Shown here piece after piece: positions 46,204-58,000 of a DNA stretch of 64,000 bases (the first letter of the stretch is position 1; each line of letters begins with the position of its first letter). The notes beneath the pieces were generated by a model. It was not told the DNA's origin and made no database searches. It saw nothing but the letters and a program-made list of their open reading frames with translations. The stretch comes from Abelmoschus esculentus (taxonomy: Eukaryota > Streptophyta > Magnoliopsida > Malvales > Malvaceae): NCBI GenBank assembly GCA_035048815.1, contig JAUCBN010000046.1:9154999-9218998 (forward strand), in the 5' to 3' direction. The translations under genes were made by a program, and so were the position numbers.

Positions 46204-47632
46204 GCCGATCTCCATGACTACGATCTTCTAATCCTGTCATATTTAAAAAAGAAAACACAAAGAAGCACAAAGAACGAGTTAAGTAAAATGAAAGTAAAAG
46301 TCCTCGCAGCACTCACAAAACCTCTCGGTTTTCACTTCAAAGAAAATGTACACTCAAAATGTAACAATCAGCGCTTGTGTTTCACTCGAGAAAATGCTTG
46401 AATGTCTTTTTGTTTCCCCTTCTGTTCTAACAACACTCAGTGCCTTTTTCCCTCACAATTTCTCTATTTCTAGTTCTTTAAAGGACTAATCCAACATTTT
46501 CAATCTTGTTACAAATGTGTTACTAACAAGAAATACAATTAAGGAAAAATAGGATTAAAACGAAGAAAACGAAAAACAAAAGAAGAAAGGGTTGGAAATT
46601 GAAGAATAGGACAATGAAACGACGAAAATGTAATTCTTACTGCAAATAAGTGCTTTACAATGCTCCTATCATCGAACACACAAGAACAATTCGTTTCGGT
46701 TGATTTCCAAGCACTTCGAATCACATAGTACTGGGACTTGTACAATCATCATAATTTCACAATTGAAATACACTTTCCTTTTATCAATTTCTTTGCAATA
46801 TTCAAATCTGATTTTTTTGTATATTTTTTTTAATTTTTTTTTGACTTTGACTTTTTTCGATTTTTTCTTCTTTTTTTTCTTATTTTTTACTAAATTAAAA
46901 AAAAGTACAACAAATCTGAACCAAAGCTCTGATAGCATAAAGGAGTTTAAAAATTAAATTTGAATGAAAATAACTCCTATTGGCAACCATGCTTTCTTAG
47001 CCACGTGTTTTGAACGAGGGCCTTGTTTGGCTTGAAGTCCTTTGAATGCCCAAACATGTGCACAAGGCTTCCATGTGTGTCTCACATGCATGGCACGCGC
47101 CTAGGATACCTTCCCTTCGTGTAGGATAGGTTTCATCTTCTATAGGTCACGTTAGTTTGAGTTGAGCTAGCTTGAAATTGAGTAGAGCTAAAACAAACTA
47201 GCTGAGAGTGTTAGGAGTTGAACTGAGCTAGGAGCTAAGCCTTTGAGCTGCCTCAAGCTAAGGTGAGCCGTGTGCACTCTGTTGAGCTTCTTTCAAGCTA
47301 AGTTTAGGTTCTTAAGCTGTTATTCTTTATTGTTCCTATATGAAATCAAATGTAACACTTTCACAAGCATTGCAAACTTATTGAAAACAATCAAACAAGC
47401 TAAAGACACAATGCATTCTTATTGTTTAAGACACACCAAGCTATAAATAACCTCTAAACACACTTATAAACAAACCAACATTATCAAACCTATCAAAAAC
47501 ACACTTAACTTGGCATATATAAATGCTGAATATAAGTAAAGAAATGTCACACATCAGTATGTAACAACTGAAAAACAAACTCCCCTGAATGTTGAAGTTT
47601 CTTTCTTAGGTGGCATAAATGTGCTCACAACA
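46204..47632 (-). mobile_element. family 1-like gypsy fragment: LTR, primer site, leader
   Basis: On the minus strand: an LTR start TGTTGTGAGCAC at 47632, an LTR body shortened to about 700 bp with an AGCTC-rich tract near 47170-47300, the primer site remnant (46926-46934, reading TATCAGAGC), and the F1-like leader including GTTTCACTCGAG on the plus strand and the AAAGGCACTGAG counterpart. It ends ten or so codons into gag (ATG at about 46246). Satellite resumes at both ends without a clear target duplication. The LTR 3' end and everything after the gag start are deleted. Confidence 0.8.
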
Positions 47633-47724
47633 TTAAATTTGATTGAATCTCATTTTGTGGTAGTTTTGTTGAGTTAAAAGCATGTATTTAGAATTGGGCA
47701 TTTTTAGAGAACTTGATGGAATTT

Positions 47725-47788
47725 CTTTTGGAAGGAAAGGGCCTCATTAAAAAAAACTATATCCAGTCACCTCGAGCGGTAAGTAGTC
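47725..47788 (-). mobile_element. LINE tail embedded in satellite (copy 1)
   Basis: GGAAGGAAAGGGCCTCATT, an A-run and CAGTCACCTCGAGCGG match LINE-b and LINE-d 3' ends. Flanks are AACTTGATGGAATTT (47710-47724) and AACTCGATGGAATTT (47789-47803), a 15 bp duplication with one mismatch. Confidence 0.85.
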
Positions 47789-49157
47789 AACTCGATGGAA
47801 TTTGTAATGAGTAAAATGTTTTAAAATTGAGATTAAGTTGTATAATTTGGTTCAAAAACTCATAATTAACTAGTTAATCTCATGAAATTAGATTTATTCT
47901 TATTTTGCAGATGTTTTTTAAGCCTAAAGTGTGTATAACTAAATGGCTTCATAGTAATCGCATTGTAATTTAAATCGAATAAAATACTCTAAAATTGATA
48001 TTAAGTGGTTTAATCATGTTCAAAAGCCTATAATTTACTATTTGAACTCATTAAATTTGATTGAATCTCATTTTGTATCCGTTTTGTTGGGTTAAAAGCA
48101 TGTATGTCTAATTGGGCTTTTTAGAGAACCCGATGTAATTTTAACCGAGTAAAGTACTCTAAAATTGAGATTAAACTGTATAATTTGGTTCAAAAGCCTA
48201 TAATTAACAAGTTGATGCCATGAAAGTTGATTTATTCTTAGTTTACGAACGTTTTTTAGGCTTAAATAGTGCATAAGTAAATGACTTTATAGTGACCGCT
48301 TTGTAATTTAAATCGATTAAAATGCTATAAAATTGAGATTAAGTGGTTTAATTATGTTCAAAAGCCCATAAATTACTATTTGAACTAATGAACTTCGATT
48401 GAATCTCATATTGTGGCTGTTTTGTTTGGTAAAAAGCATGCATGTCTAATTGGACTTTTTAGAGAACTCGTTATAATTTTAACTGAGAAACATGCTCTAA
48501 AATTGAGATGTATAATTTTGTTCAAAAGTGCATAATATAATATTTGAACCCATGATATTTGATTGAACCTCATTTTGTGACCATTTTGTTGGGTTTGAAG
48601 CTTGCATTCTAATTGGGCTAATTAGTGAACCCGTTGTAATTTTAAACGAGTAATATGCTCCAAAATTGAGATTAAGATGTAAAATTTGGTTCCAAAGCAC
48701 TTAATTTACTATTTGAACTCATAAAATATGATTTATTCTTATTTTCTCATCGTTTTGTTAGTTTTAAAGTGTGCATATTAATTCTAAAGAGGCTTTATAG
48801 TGAATGTATTTGAATTTAAACCGAGTAAAATGCACTAAAATTGATACTAAATGGTTTAGTCATATTCAAAAGCATTAATTAAAACTATTTGGACTCATTA
48901 ATTTTGATTGATTCTCATTTTGTGCCCGGTTTCTCGGGTTTAAAGCGTGCATGTCTAATTGAGCTTTTTAGTGAACCCGTTAGAATTTAAACCAAATAAA
49001 AAACTTTAAATTGAGATTAAGTGGTTTAATCATGTTCAAAGGCCCATGATTAAATACTAGAACTCATTAAATTTGATTGAATCTTAATTTGTGGTAGTTT
49101 TGTTAGGTTAAAAGCATGCATGTCAAATTGGCCATTTTAGAGAACTCGATGGAATTT

Positions 49158-49220
49158 TTTTGAAGGAAAGGGCCCATTAAAAAAATCGTTATAGCTAGTC
49201 ACCTCGAGCATTAAGCAGTC
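49158..49220 (-). mobile_element. LINE tail embedded in satellite (copy 2)
   Basis: The equivalent of the insertion at 47725, with the same truncation point and the same flanks (AACTCGATGGAATTT at 49143-49157, AACTTGATGGAATTT at 49221-49235). The shared breakpoints show one insertion later duplicated with the satellite. Confidence 0.85.
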
Positions 49221-49997
49221 AACTTGATGGAATTTGTAATGAGTAAAATGTTCTAAAATTGAGATTAAATTGTATAATTTTGTTCAAAAGCTCATAATTA
49301 CCCAGTTGATCTCTTGAAATTTGATTTATTCTTATTTTGCGAACGCTTTTTTAGGCTTAAAGTGTGTATAACTAAATGGCTTTATAGTAATCATATTGTA
49401 ATTTAAATCGAATAAAATGCTCTAAAATTGATATTAAGTGGTTTAATCATGTTCAAAATCCTATAATTTACTACTTGAACTCATTAAATTTGATTGAATC
49501 TCATTTTTTGGTCGTTTTTTGGGTTAAAAGCTTGTATGTCTAATTAGACTTTTTAGAGAACCCGTTGTATTTTTAACCGAGTAAAATACAAATTGTGATT
49601 AAGTTGTATAATTTGGTTCCATAGCCTATAATTAACTAGTTGATGTCATGAAATTTGATTTATTCTTATTTTACGATCGTTTCTAGGCTTAAATATTGCA
49701 TAAGTAAATGACTTTATAGTGATCACTTTGTAATTTAAATAGATTAAAATACTCTAAAATTGAGATGAAGTTGTTTAATCATGTTCAAAAACCCATAATT
49801 TACTATTTGAACTAATGAACTCTTATTGAATCTCATTTTGTGGTCGTTTTGTTGGGTTAAAAGCAGGCATGTCTAATTGGACTTTTTAGAGAACCCATTG
49901 AATTTTTTTTTGAAGGAAAGGGCCTCATTAAAAAAACCTATAGCCAGTCACCCCGAGAGGTGAGTAGGCTCCTATGGGGAAAAGAGTACCCATGATT

Positions 49998-52900
49998 TTA
50001 TTGAATAGAAGAGGAGAACCTCTCCGAGTTTACAGAAGCCCGAATAAAGTCGGGAAAGATACAATCAAAAGAGCAGGAAATAAAAGAACGCAAAGCCCTA
50101 GTAGCTAAGACATGGGCTACAACGTTTGCGTCTCTAGGTACATAACAAATCTTACAATTAGGCAAAGTACCAAGAGTGGAGCGGATGCCAGATACCAAAT
50201 GTTGCACTGTGGAAAGATCTTGGTGATGAGTGTTGTTAACTTTGTTAGCAATGGAAGCAGAATCTGTTTCAATAATCACATTAGTCCAGCCATTGGCAAC
50301 AACAAGTCTTAAACCTTCCAAAATAGCAAAAGCCTCGGCAGAAGCTGGGTCTGGACAGACAAGAGGCATAGAGCATCCACTAAGAACGAAACCAGAAGAG
50401 TCTCGAGTAACGACACCTGCAGCAGCACCCCTTAACCCAGGGTCAAAGGCCCCATCTGTGTTAATTTTGACGAAACTAGGAGCCGGTTTCGTCCATCTAG
50501 CTTTAGCGAAAGTAGGCTCAGCTAGCTGGGAACGTAGATGGGAAGCATCATTATTTGATGTATAGTCATTGAAAATTTTTTGCGCATTGGAAACAACTAA
50601 CCAGACCGGTTGGAGATGATTGTTATGGACAAAGTCGTTATGGCGGTTCCATAAATTCCATAGGATCGTAAGAAGGAAAGAAAATTGATGTAAAGAAAGG
50701 AAACTAGCAACTTCAGAGAGCCACTGATTGGTAGAAATATGTGTGTTGGAGAAAATTCGAGTAGGAAGCCCTGCCAACTGGAGCGCCTCCTTGGCACTAG
50801 GACAGTCCCTCACTGCATGGAGGGTGGTTTCAATGGCCATGTTGCAAAGTGGACAAACTCCCGTACCAAGATTGGCCTGAAGAATTTTATGGCCAGATGG
50901 GATTGCATCATGACATAGTCGCCATCCAAAGGAACGAACCATAGGTAAGGTGGGTAGTTTAGAAAGAATTTTCCAAAGCTTAGAGGGCCTATTAACTGGC
51001 CCTAGTTGTAGTTGTAAAAATTGGTACCCCGACCGAACCGAATATATGCCAGAGTCATGGTGACCCCAAAGAGTGGTGTCCTTTGTGTCATTAATAATTG
51101 GTACATTAAGAATGGTGTTAGCATCTTCATGGGTGAAGTATTCTCTTACCTTTAGTTCATCCCATCGAGTCATGTTAGGTAGCATGAAAGTACCTGCACG
51201 AAGAGGTAATTCGTCATTCACCTCATAATCACCATAAAGGTGTATAGGCTGAGAGCCTCCCCATTTCTCAAAGTGGATCTGAATTTGACTAGACATGCTT
51301 GTCCGTTTGAAGAAACCATTGCGAAGTTTAGAGATAGCTATGCTAAGGCCTTTCCAGGCAAAAGAAGATCGACGAGTGTGTTCAAATTCAAGGATAGAAC
51401 CCGATGGGTAATACTTACATTTGTAGACCTGATTAAGGAGGTTGTTAGGTTCACAAATCAAACGCCAGATTTGTTTGCCTAGTAAAGCCACATTGAAGTG
51501 GTGTAGGTCGCGAAATCCTATACCTCCTGCTGCTTTCGGCAAACAGACAATGTCCCAAGGGAGCATATGCCAACCTCGTTTGTCTGCTTTACCAGACCAC
51601 CAGTATCGGCGTATCGAAGCGGTCATATAATCAATAATGTTTTGTGGTAAAAGGTAGCAAGACATAACAGATGAAAGTATTGATTGTATGACGGATTTAA
51701 TAAAAATTTCTCTACCACTAAAGGATAAAAGGTGTTTATCCCATTTACTCAAGCGAGCATTCATTTTTTCCCTGGTAAACCCCAAGGTTGTTGTCTTGTT
51801 TTTCCCTATAAGGAGGGGGACTCCAAGATAAACACCTAGGTCGTTGACTTCTCGCACGTGAAGGATATCATTAATTTCCGCTCTATGCGACATGAAAGTT
51901 TTCCGGGAAAAGAAAATAGTAGACTTTTCAAAGTTCACTGCTTGACCAGAAAAGGTGGCATAAGTATGCAAAGCAATCTTCAGGTGTTGAGCTTCTGTAG
52001 TTTATTTTTAATGAATACAACATAGTCATCAGCAAAAAGAAGATGGTTCACACGTGGCCCATTCCTACTAGCACAAAGACCAGGTAGGTTACCACTAGCT
52101 TGCTCAGCATTAAGCAAAGCTGACAGTCCTTGGGTGCAGAAGAGAAAAAGGAAGGGAGATAGCGGGTCCCCTTGTCGTAACCTTCTATGGGGTTTGAATG
52201 GCCGTGAAAGAGAATCGTTGATACATACTTGGAACGTCACTGAGGATATACATCTCATAATGAGAGAAACCCAAAGGTTGTTAAAGCCTAGGCGAAGCAT
52301 AATTTGTTCAAGAAAAGGCCATTCAACACGGTCGAAGGCCTTTTCCATGTCAAGTTTTACGCTGGCGCCTTTTGCCAATGAGGTCTCGTCGGTATTTATA
52401 GTATGGATAAGCTCATGAGCTATTAGAATATTGTCAGTAATATTCCATCCTTGAATAAAAGCAGCTTGATTACCACTTATGCATAGAGGTATGATAGATT
52501 TTAGACGATTAACAAGAACTTTCGCGACAGTCTTGTATAAGACTGTGAAGAGACTAATAGGCCTGAGGTGACGCATTGTTGTGGGTTCACTGATCTTGGG
52601 TATAAGAACAATAATTGTACGATTGACCTCTTCCATATTAATCGACCTGCGTAAGAGTCCAAGGCAGAGGTTTATAAATTCAGGGCCAAGGATGTCCCAA
52701 TGCTTCATAAAGAAGCCACTTGGGAATCCATCAACTCCTAGAGCTTTCCGTGGGTCGATATCTCGAAAAGCAATGGTAACTTCATCTACCGTGAAGTCCT
52801 TAAGAAGGTCATTATTCATCGGTTCAGTAACAATAGTAGGAATGTTGTCCAAAATGGAAGATGCAATAGTGGGAGAGCAGGATGAGAAGAGGTTTTGAAA

Positions 52901-53049
52901 ATAGTCAATAGCAATATTCATAATGTCATTTGTATGCGTATGCCATACATTCTGGTTGTTAAGGAGTCCAACAATATTATTCTTCCGACGTCGACTATTT
53001 GCTCGGGCATGAAAAAAGGAAGTATTTTTGTCACCGTGTTCTAACCATT
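49998..53049 (-). pseudogene. LINE-d ORF2, RT to RNase H part
   Basis: A 657-codon frame (51971-49998) and a 363-codon frame upstream (53071-51980, its first codons lying in the F1 LTR). Reading 5' to 3': QWLEHGDKNTSFFHARAN (linker), DPRKALGVDGFPSGFF, LRPISLFTVLYKTVAKVLVNRL, KLDMEKAFDRVEWPFLEQIM, RQGDPLSPFLFLF, HLLFADDYVVF (RT catalytic FADD intact). The connection (FSGREIFIKSVIQS), zf-RVT (WRLCHDAIPSGHK, CPLCN) and RNase H (INTDGAFDPG, AEAFAILEGL, IIETDSASIANKVN, PRDANVVAHVLA) follow, with a stop at 49998. It is the best-preserved LINE copy here; one frameshift near 51975 separates the two frames. Confidence 0.9.
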
Positions 53050-53054
53050 GTATA

Positions 53055-54284
53055 TGATGTGAGCACATCAATGCAAGAACAACATGATCCGGAGGTCATG
53101 CCACAAGGACCTATTACTCGTTCTAAGGCAAAGAAATTCAGGGAAGTACTTTTCCTTACTTGTGCTTCAATTCCAGATTCATTCGATAATGTTTGTGCCT
53201 TAGAACATAGGCTTTATAATGTGTTCCATGCTGATATGTGACATATTAGACTATACTACTTATTATATATGTTTAAGTATGTATATATGCTATTAAGTAT
53301 GTTTTAAGGTTTCGTTTGATAGTGTTTATTATGTTTCTAACTTATTTATACGTTCTTGTGTGTTTTTGAATAAGTTTACAAGTGTTTCAACCTTGTGTTT
53401 TACGAATGGATCTTTGTGCTGTTTTCCAGTATAGGTAAACAGAGGTGTACCAGTGAGTTACGAAATGGATTCTTGTACTGTTTTCCAGTATAGGTAAACA
53501 GAGGTGTACCAGTGAGTTACGAAATGGATTCTTGTATTGTTTTCCAACATAGGTAAACAGAGGTGTGCCAGTGTAAGAGCAGGCCAAACACATCCCTTCT
53601 TTTGGAATGATGGACGGCAACAAAGGATAAGGATGAGGGGTTTCTCATTCAAATTCAAACAATTAACACATGTTTAATGTGTTTTATGAGCCCAAACATG
53701 TGGCTGATATGAATGGAGCCTAGATGCAAGTTATTAAGCATTTGAATTTAATTTCAGCCAAGTATTCAAATTCGGCCAACTCCTTCATTCTCCTATATAT
53801 TCTGAATTTTTTGTAAAGACAAGGAAACACACTTTGAATAAAATTTACATTTGAGAGTTTTTCTCTTATTTGGTTCTTTTTAGAACTTTTTTGACATTCA
53901 AACTTGTTTTTGATTGTCAAATTCTTGATACTTCAGGTTCCTAGATTGCTATCTAGAGGGTCCAAGTCCTTTTGACGTTAAACAGATTCGATTCGGTTTT
54001 GCTCAGTATATTGTGCAGGTTCTTTTGAGTTTAGCGTGTCCAATTCGATCCAGCAACTTTCTGTCCTTTTCTTATCTCTTTCACTTTTCGTTTTATTTTA
54101 CTTCATTGTTTTCCTATGTAGGTAAACAATGTAAAAATTCTCTTCAAACGCCCAAATTATTATACTTATTTCCTATATAGGTAATCAGTGTAAACACATG
54201 TTTTTCTTTTGTAGGAACTTGCTTACAACATTCCTAGATCCGCAACTTACGAAAAAAGTCCGTTTCGACAGGCTACCCGTATCA
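53055..54284 (+). repeat. 5' LTR of F1
   Basis: 1230 bp, TGATGTGAGCACATC to GGCTACCCGTATCA. It carries a pol-end remnant (GPITRSKAKKFREVLFLTCA, ending FHADM near 53240), a three-unit tandem repeat, a TATA-like CTATATAT near 53793 and the CTATCTAGAGGGTCCAAG block shared with other family 1 LTRs. Confidence 0.95.
53401..53573 (+). repeat. three-unit 58-59 bp tandem repeat in 5' LTR
   Basis: Units contain TACGAAATGGATTCTTGTA, TGTTTTCCAGTATAGGTAAAC and AGAGGTGTACCAGTGAGT. The third is the most diverged (CCAACATAGG). The same array is in the 3' LTR (59764-59936), but I see only degenerate single copies of its core elsewhere in the window. Confidence 0.9.
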
Positions 54285-54286
54285 TA

Positions 54287-54298
54287 TGGTATCAGAGC
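54287..54298 (+). other. primer binding site of F1
   Basis: TGGTATCAGAGC two bases after the LTR end, perfect complement to the initiator tRNA-Met 3' end. Confidence 0.92.
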
Positions 54299-55036
54299 TT
54301 AGGTTCGGATTTGTTGTACTTTTTCTGCAATTTAGTATAAAAGAAAAAATACAAAAAAATAAATTTTGAAAAATTCAAAAAAAAAGTCAAAGTCAAAGTT
54401 TGACTAAAAAAAGGTCAAAGTCAAAAAAATCGAAAAAAAATCGAAAAAAAAAATAAAAAAATCAGATTCAAATATTGCAAAAAAAATTGAAAAAAAGAAA
54501 GTATATTCCTATTGTAAAATCAAGATGAATGTACAAGTTCTACTATGTGATTCGAAGTGCTTGGAAATCAACCGAAACGAATTGTTCTTGTTTGTTCGGT
54601 GATAAGAGCGTTGTAAAGCACTTCCTTGTAGTAAGAATTACATTTCCATCTTTTTATTTCCTTTTGCCAATTTCCAGCCCTTTTACTTTTGTTTCTTTTT
54701 TTTTCTTTGTTTTATCTTCGTTTTCCCTTATTTGTGTTTCTTGTTAGTAACACATTTGTAACAGGTTTGAAAACGTTGGTTTAGTCCTTTAAAGAACTGA
54801 AAATTGAGAAATTGTAAGGGAAAAAGGCACTGAGTGTTGTGAGAACAGAAGGGGAGACAAAAAGAGCCATTCAAGCATTCTCCCGAGTGAAACACGAGCG
54901 CTGAGTGTTACATTTTGAGTGCACATTTTTCTTTGGAGTGAAAACCGAGAGGTTTTGTGAGTGTGCAATGAGGACTTTTATTTTTGTTTTACTTAACTCG
55001 TTATTTGTGCTTCTTTGTGTTTTCTTTTGTTTTAAT
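54299..55036 (+). other. leader of F1
   Basis: An untranslated leader with A-rich tracts (54340-54500: repeated TCAAAGTCAAA and long A-runs), ending at the gag ATG. The counterpart in the fragment at 46246-46925 is on the minus strand. No ORF of note. Confidence 0.7.
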
Positions 55037-58000
55037 ATGACAGGGTCAGATGATCGTAGTCATGGTGGAGACCAGCCACCAGATTTGCAAATGCAGGCTT
55101 TTACACGTACTATGCAACGTCTATTAGAGAATGCATTAGAGCCTTTGCAGTCTCGTTTGGACAAGATAGATGGGGTGGTTCCCAATCTGTCCATAATGAG
55201 AATCATGATGAAAATGACGTTGAACAATCACCATGGATGAATCAACGACCAGGACGTGTAGTTGATGATAATATTTCTAACATAAAAGTTGTTATACCTT
55301 CTTTTCAGGGACGTTCAGATCCAGATGCTCATCTGACATGGGAAAGTAAGGTTGAACACGTTTTCGAGTGTTACAATTACTCGGAACAAAAGAAAGTATG
55401 TCTAGCAACTTTGGAGTTTGTTTACTATGCACTGTTGTGGTGGGATCAATTACTGGTTAGTCGACGACGTGCGGGTGAAGGACCAGTGAGAACATGGGAC
55501 GAAATGAAGCATATCATGCGGAAACGGTTTGTTCCTTCTCACTATCATCATGATTTATTTCAGAAATTACAAACTTTGAAACAGGGCAATAAGAGTGTCG
55601 AGGACTATTTCAAGGAAATGGAGATGTCCATGATGCGTGCGAACATAGTTGAGGATCGTGAAGCAACTATGGCTCGGTTTATGGCGGTTTGAATTCTGAA
55701 ATTGCTAACGTTGTTGAATTGCAGCATTATGTCGAATTGGATGACATGGTGCATATGACGATGAAAATTGAGCGATAACAACGTAGAAAAGTTTCTACTT
55801 GAGGTAATACTACTCCATTTAAATCTTTTACGAATCCATTGTATACCCCTAACCATGCTAGGAAACAAGCACCACAAGCGCCACTTCGGATTCAAGAACA
55901 AGGCGAGTCCAGCAAACCAAAGCCTCCTGTTGTTGATAATGGGCGTGGTAAACAAAAAGTAGTGGTACAAGAACGATCGAGAGATATTCAATGTTTTAAG
56001 TGACTTGGTCGAGGACATGTTGCTAGCTAGTGTCCTAATCGAAGGGTTATGTTGATGCGAGATGATGGAGAGATCGAGTCAGATTCTGAAGAAGAACCAC
56101 ATGAGACCCTTGATGAAGATGATAAAGAAGATGTCCTAGAAGTTGCTGAGACTGGTAAGGTAATGGAAATTATGGTTGTTAAACATAGTCTGAGTGTGCA
56201 ACAGGTTCATGATGAACAACAACGCGAAAATATCTTTCACACGCGATGTAAAGTTCAAGATAAGGTATGTGTTGTGATTATTGATAGCGGTAGTTGTACT
56301 AATGTTGCCAGTTCAGTGATGGTTGACAGGTTAGGTCTCAAGACGACAAAACATCTGAATCCTTACAAATTGCAATGGTTGAATGACGGTGGAGAACTTA
56401 AAGTAACAAAACAAGTTGTTATACCGTTTTCGATTGGAAGTTACAAGGACGAGGTCCTTTGTGATGTTGTATCGATGGATGCTACTCACCTTCGTTTGGG
56501 ACGCCCTTGGCAGTATGACAAGAAGGTTATGCATGATGGTTTTACAAATCGATACTCTTTTATGCATGCAGGTAAAAAGATTACTTTGGCTCCTTTGACA
56601 CCGAGTCAAGTGGTGGAAGATCAAGCAAGCTTGAAAAAGAGTAAGGAAGATGCAAAGGAGAAGAAAAAGATGAATGTTTATGCAAGCAGTCGAGAAATCA
56701 GGAAATGTCTTTCCTCTCATCAATCTTTGTTTATTTTAATGTTTAAAGATTATTGTTTATTGACTGACTTTCCTTCTAATTTGCCTGCATCAATTGTTTC
56801 CCTTTTGCAGGAATTTAAGGATGTGTTTCCGGAAGAAACACCGAGGGGATTGCCACCTCTTCGTGGCATTGAGCACTAGATTGAATTTATCCCAGGTGCT
56901 ACTATTCCAAATCGACCAGCTTATCGAACTAACCCTGAAGAGACAAAAGAGCTTCAAAGACAAGTGACAGAATTGATGGACAAGGGTTATATTCGAGAGA
57001 GTCTGAGTCCGTGTGCTGTTCCGGTATTGTTAGTGCCGAAGAAAGATGGGTTTTGGAGGATGCGCGTAGATTGTAGAGCTGTGAATCAAATTACAATTAA
57101 GTATCGTCATCCTATTCCTAGACTTGATGATATGTTGGACGAGCTTTGTGGAGCCGTCATCTTCTCCAAAATTGATCTAAAGAGTGGATATCATCAGATT
57201 TGCATGCGAGAAGGCGATGAATGGAAGACAGCCTTCAAAACAAAGCTAGGTTTGTACAAATGGTTAGTAATGCCTTTTGGCTTAACTAATGCACCTAGTA
57301 CTTTTATGCGATTGATGAATCATGTTCTGCGATCTTTTATTGGAAAGTTTTGTGTTGTATATTTTAACGATATTTTAATTTATAGCAAGACTTTGCAGGA
57401 TCATGTAGAACATTTGAAAGCTGTTTTGCAGACTTTGCGAGAAGAAAGATTGTTTGGTAACATAGAGAAATGTGTGTTTTGTACTGACAAATTTACATTT
57501 CTTGGTTACATTGTTAGTGCACAGGGTGTTGAAGTCGATCCTGAATCTTAAAGGCAATTCAGGAATGGCCACGACCGACATCGATTACTCAGGTTAGATC
57601 TTTTCATGGTTTAGCTAGTTTCTATCGTCGGTTTGTTCCTAACTTCAGTTATATTACCGCACCCTTAATCGGGATTATTAAGAAGAATTCTAGCTTCTTA
57701 TGGGGTAAAGAACAAGAAGATGCCTTTTTGAAAATTAAGGATTGTTTGACGAAGTCACCTGTGTTAGCCTTACCTAACTTTGATAAAACTTTTGAAATTG
57801 AATGTGATGCTTCTGGAGTTGGTATAGGCGTTGTGTTAATGCAGGAAAAAAGGCCCATTGCATACTTTAGTGAAAAGCTTAGTGGAGCAACATTGAATTA
57901 TCCAGTCTACGACAAGGAGATGTATGCACTGATTCGGGCATTGGAGACATGGCAACATTACTTGTTGTCTAAGGAGTTTGTGATTCACACTGATCATGAG

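Larger units (their letters stand above)
47633..49903 (+). repeat. satellite array with about 1.43 kb higher-order period
   Basis: About 13 monomers of the same satellite. Position 47710 and position 49143 start equivalent segments, and homology goes on for at least 700 bp (to the LINE-d insertion), so the period is about 1433 bp. Each unit carries a LINE tail of about 64 bp at the same place. No gene. Confidence 0.9.

Noticed and set aside
53387..53658. Minus ORFs of 78 and 66 codons with internal repeats
   Set aside because: They are translations of the three-unit tandem repeat in the F1 LTR.
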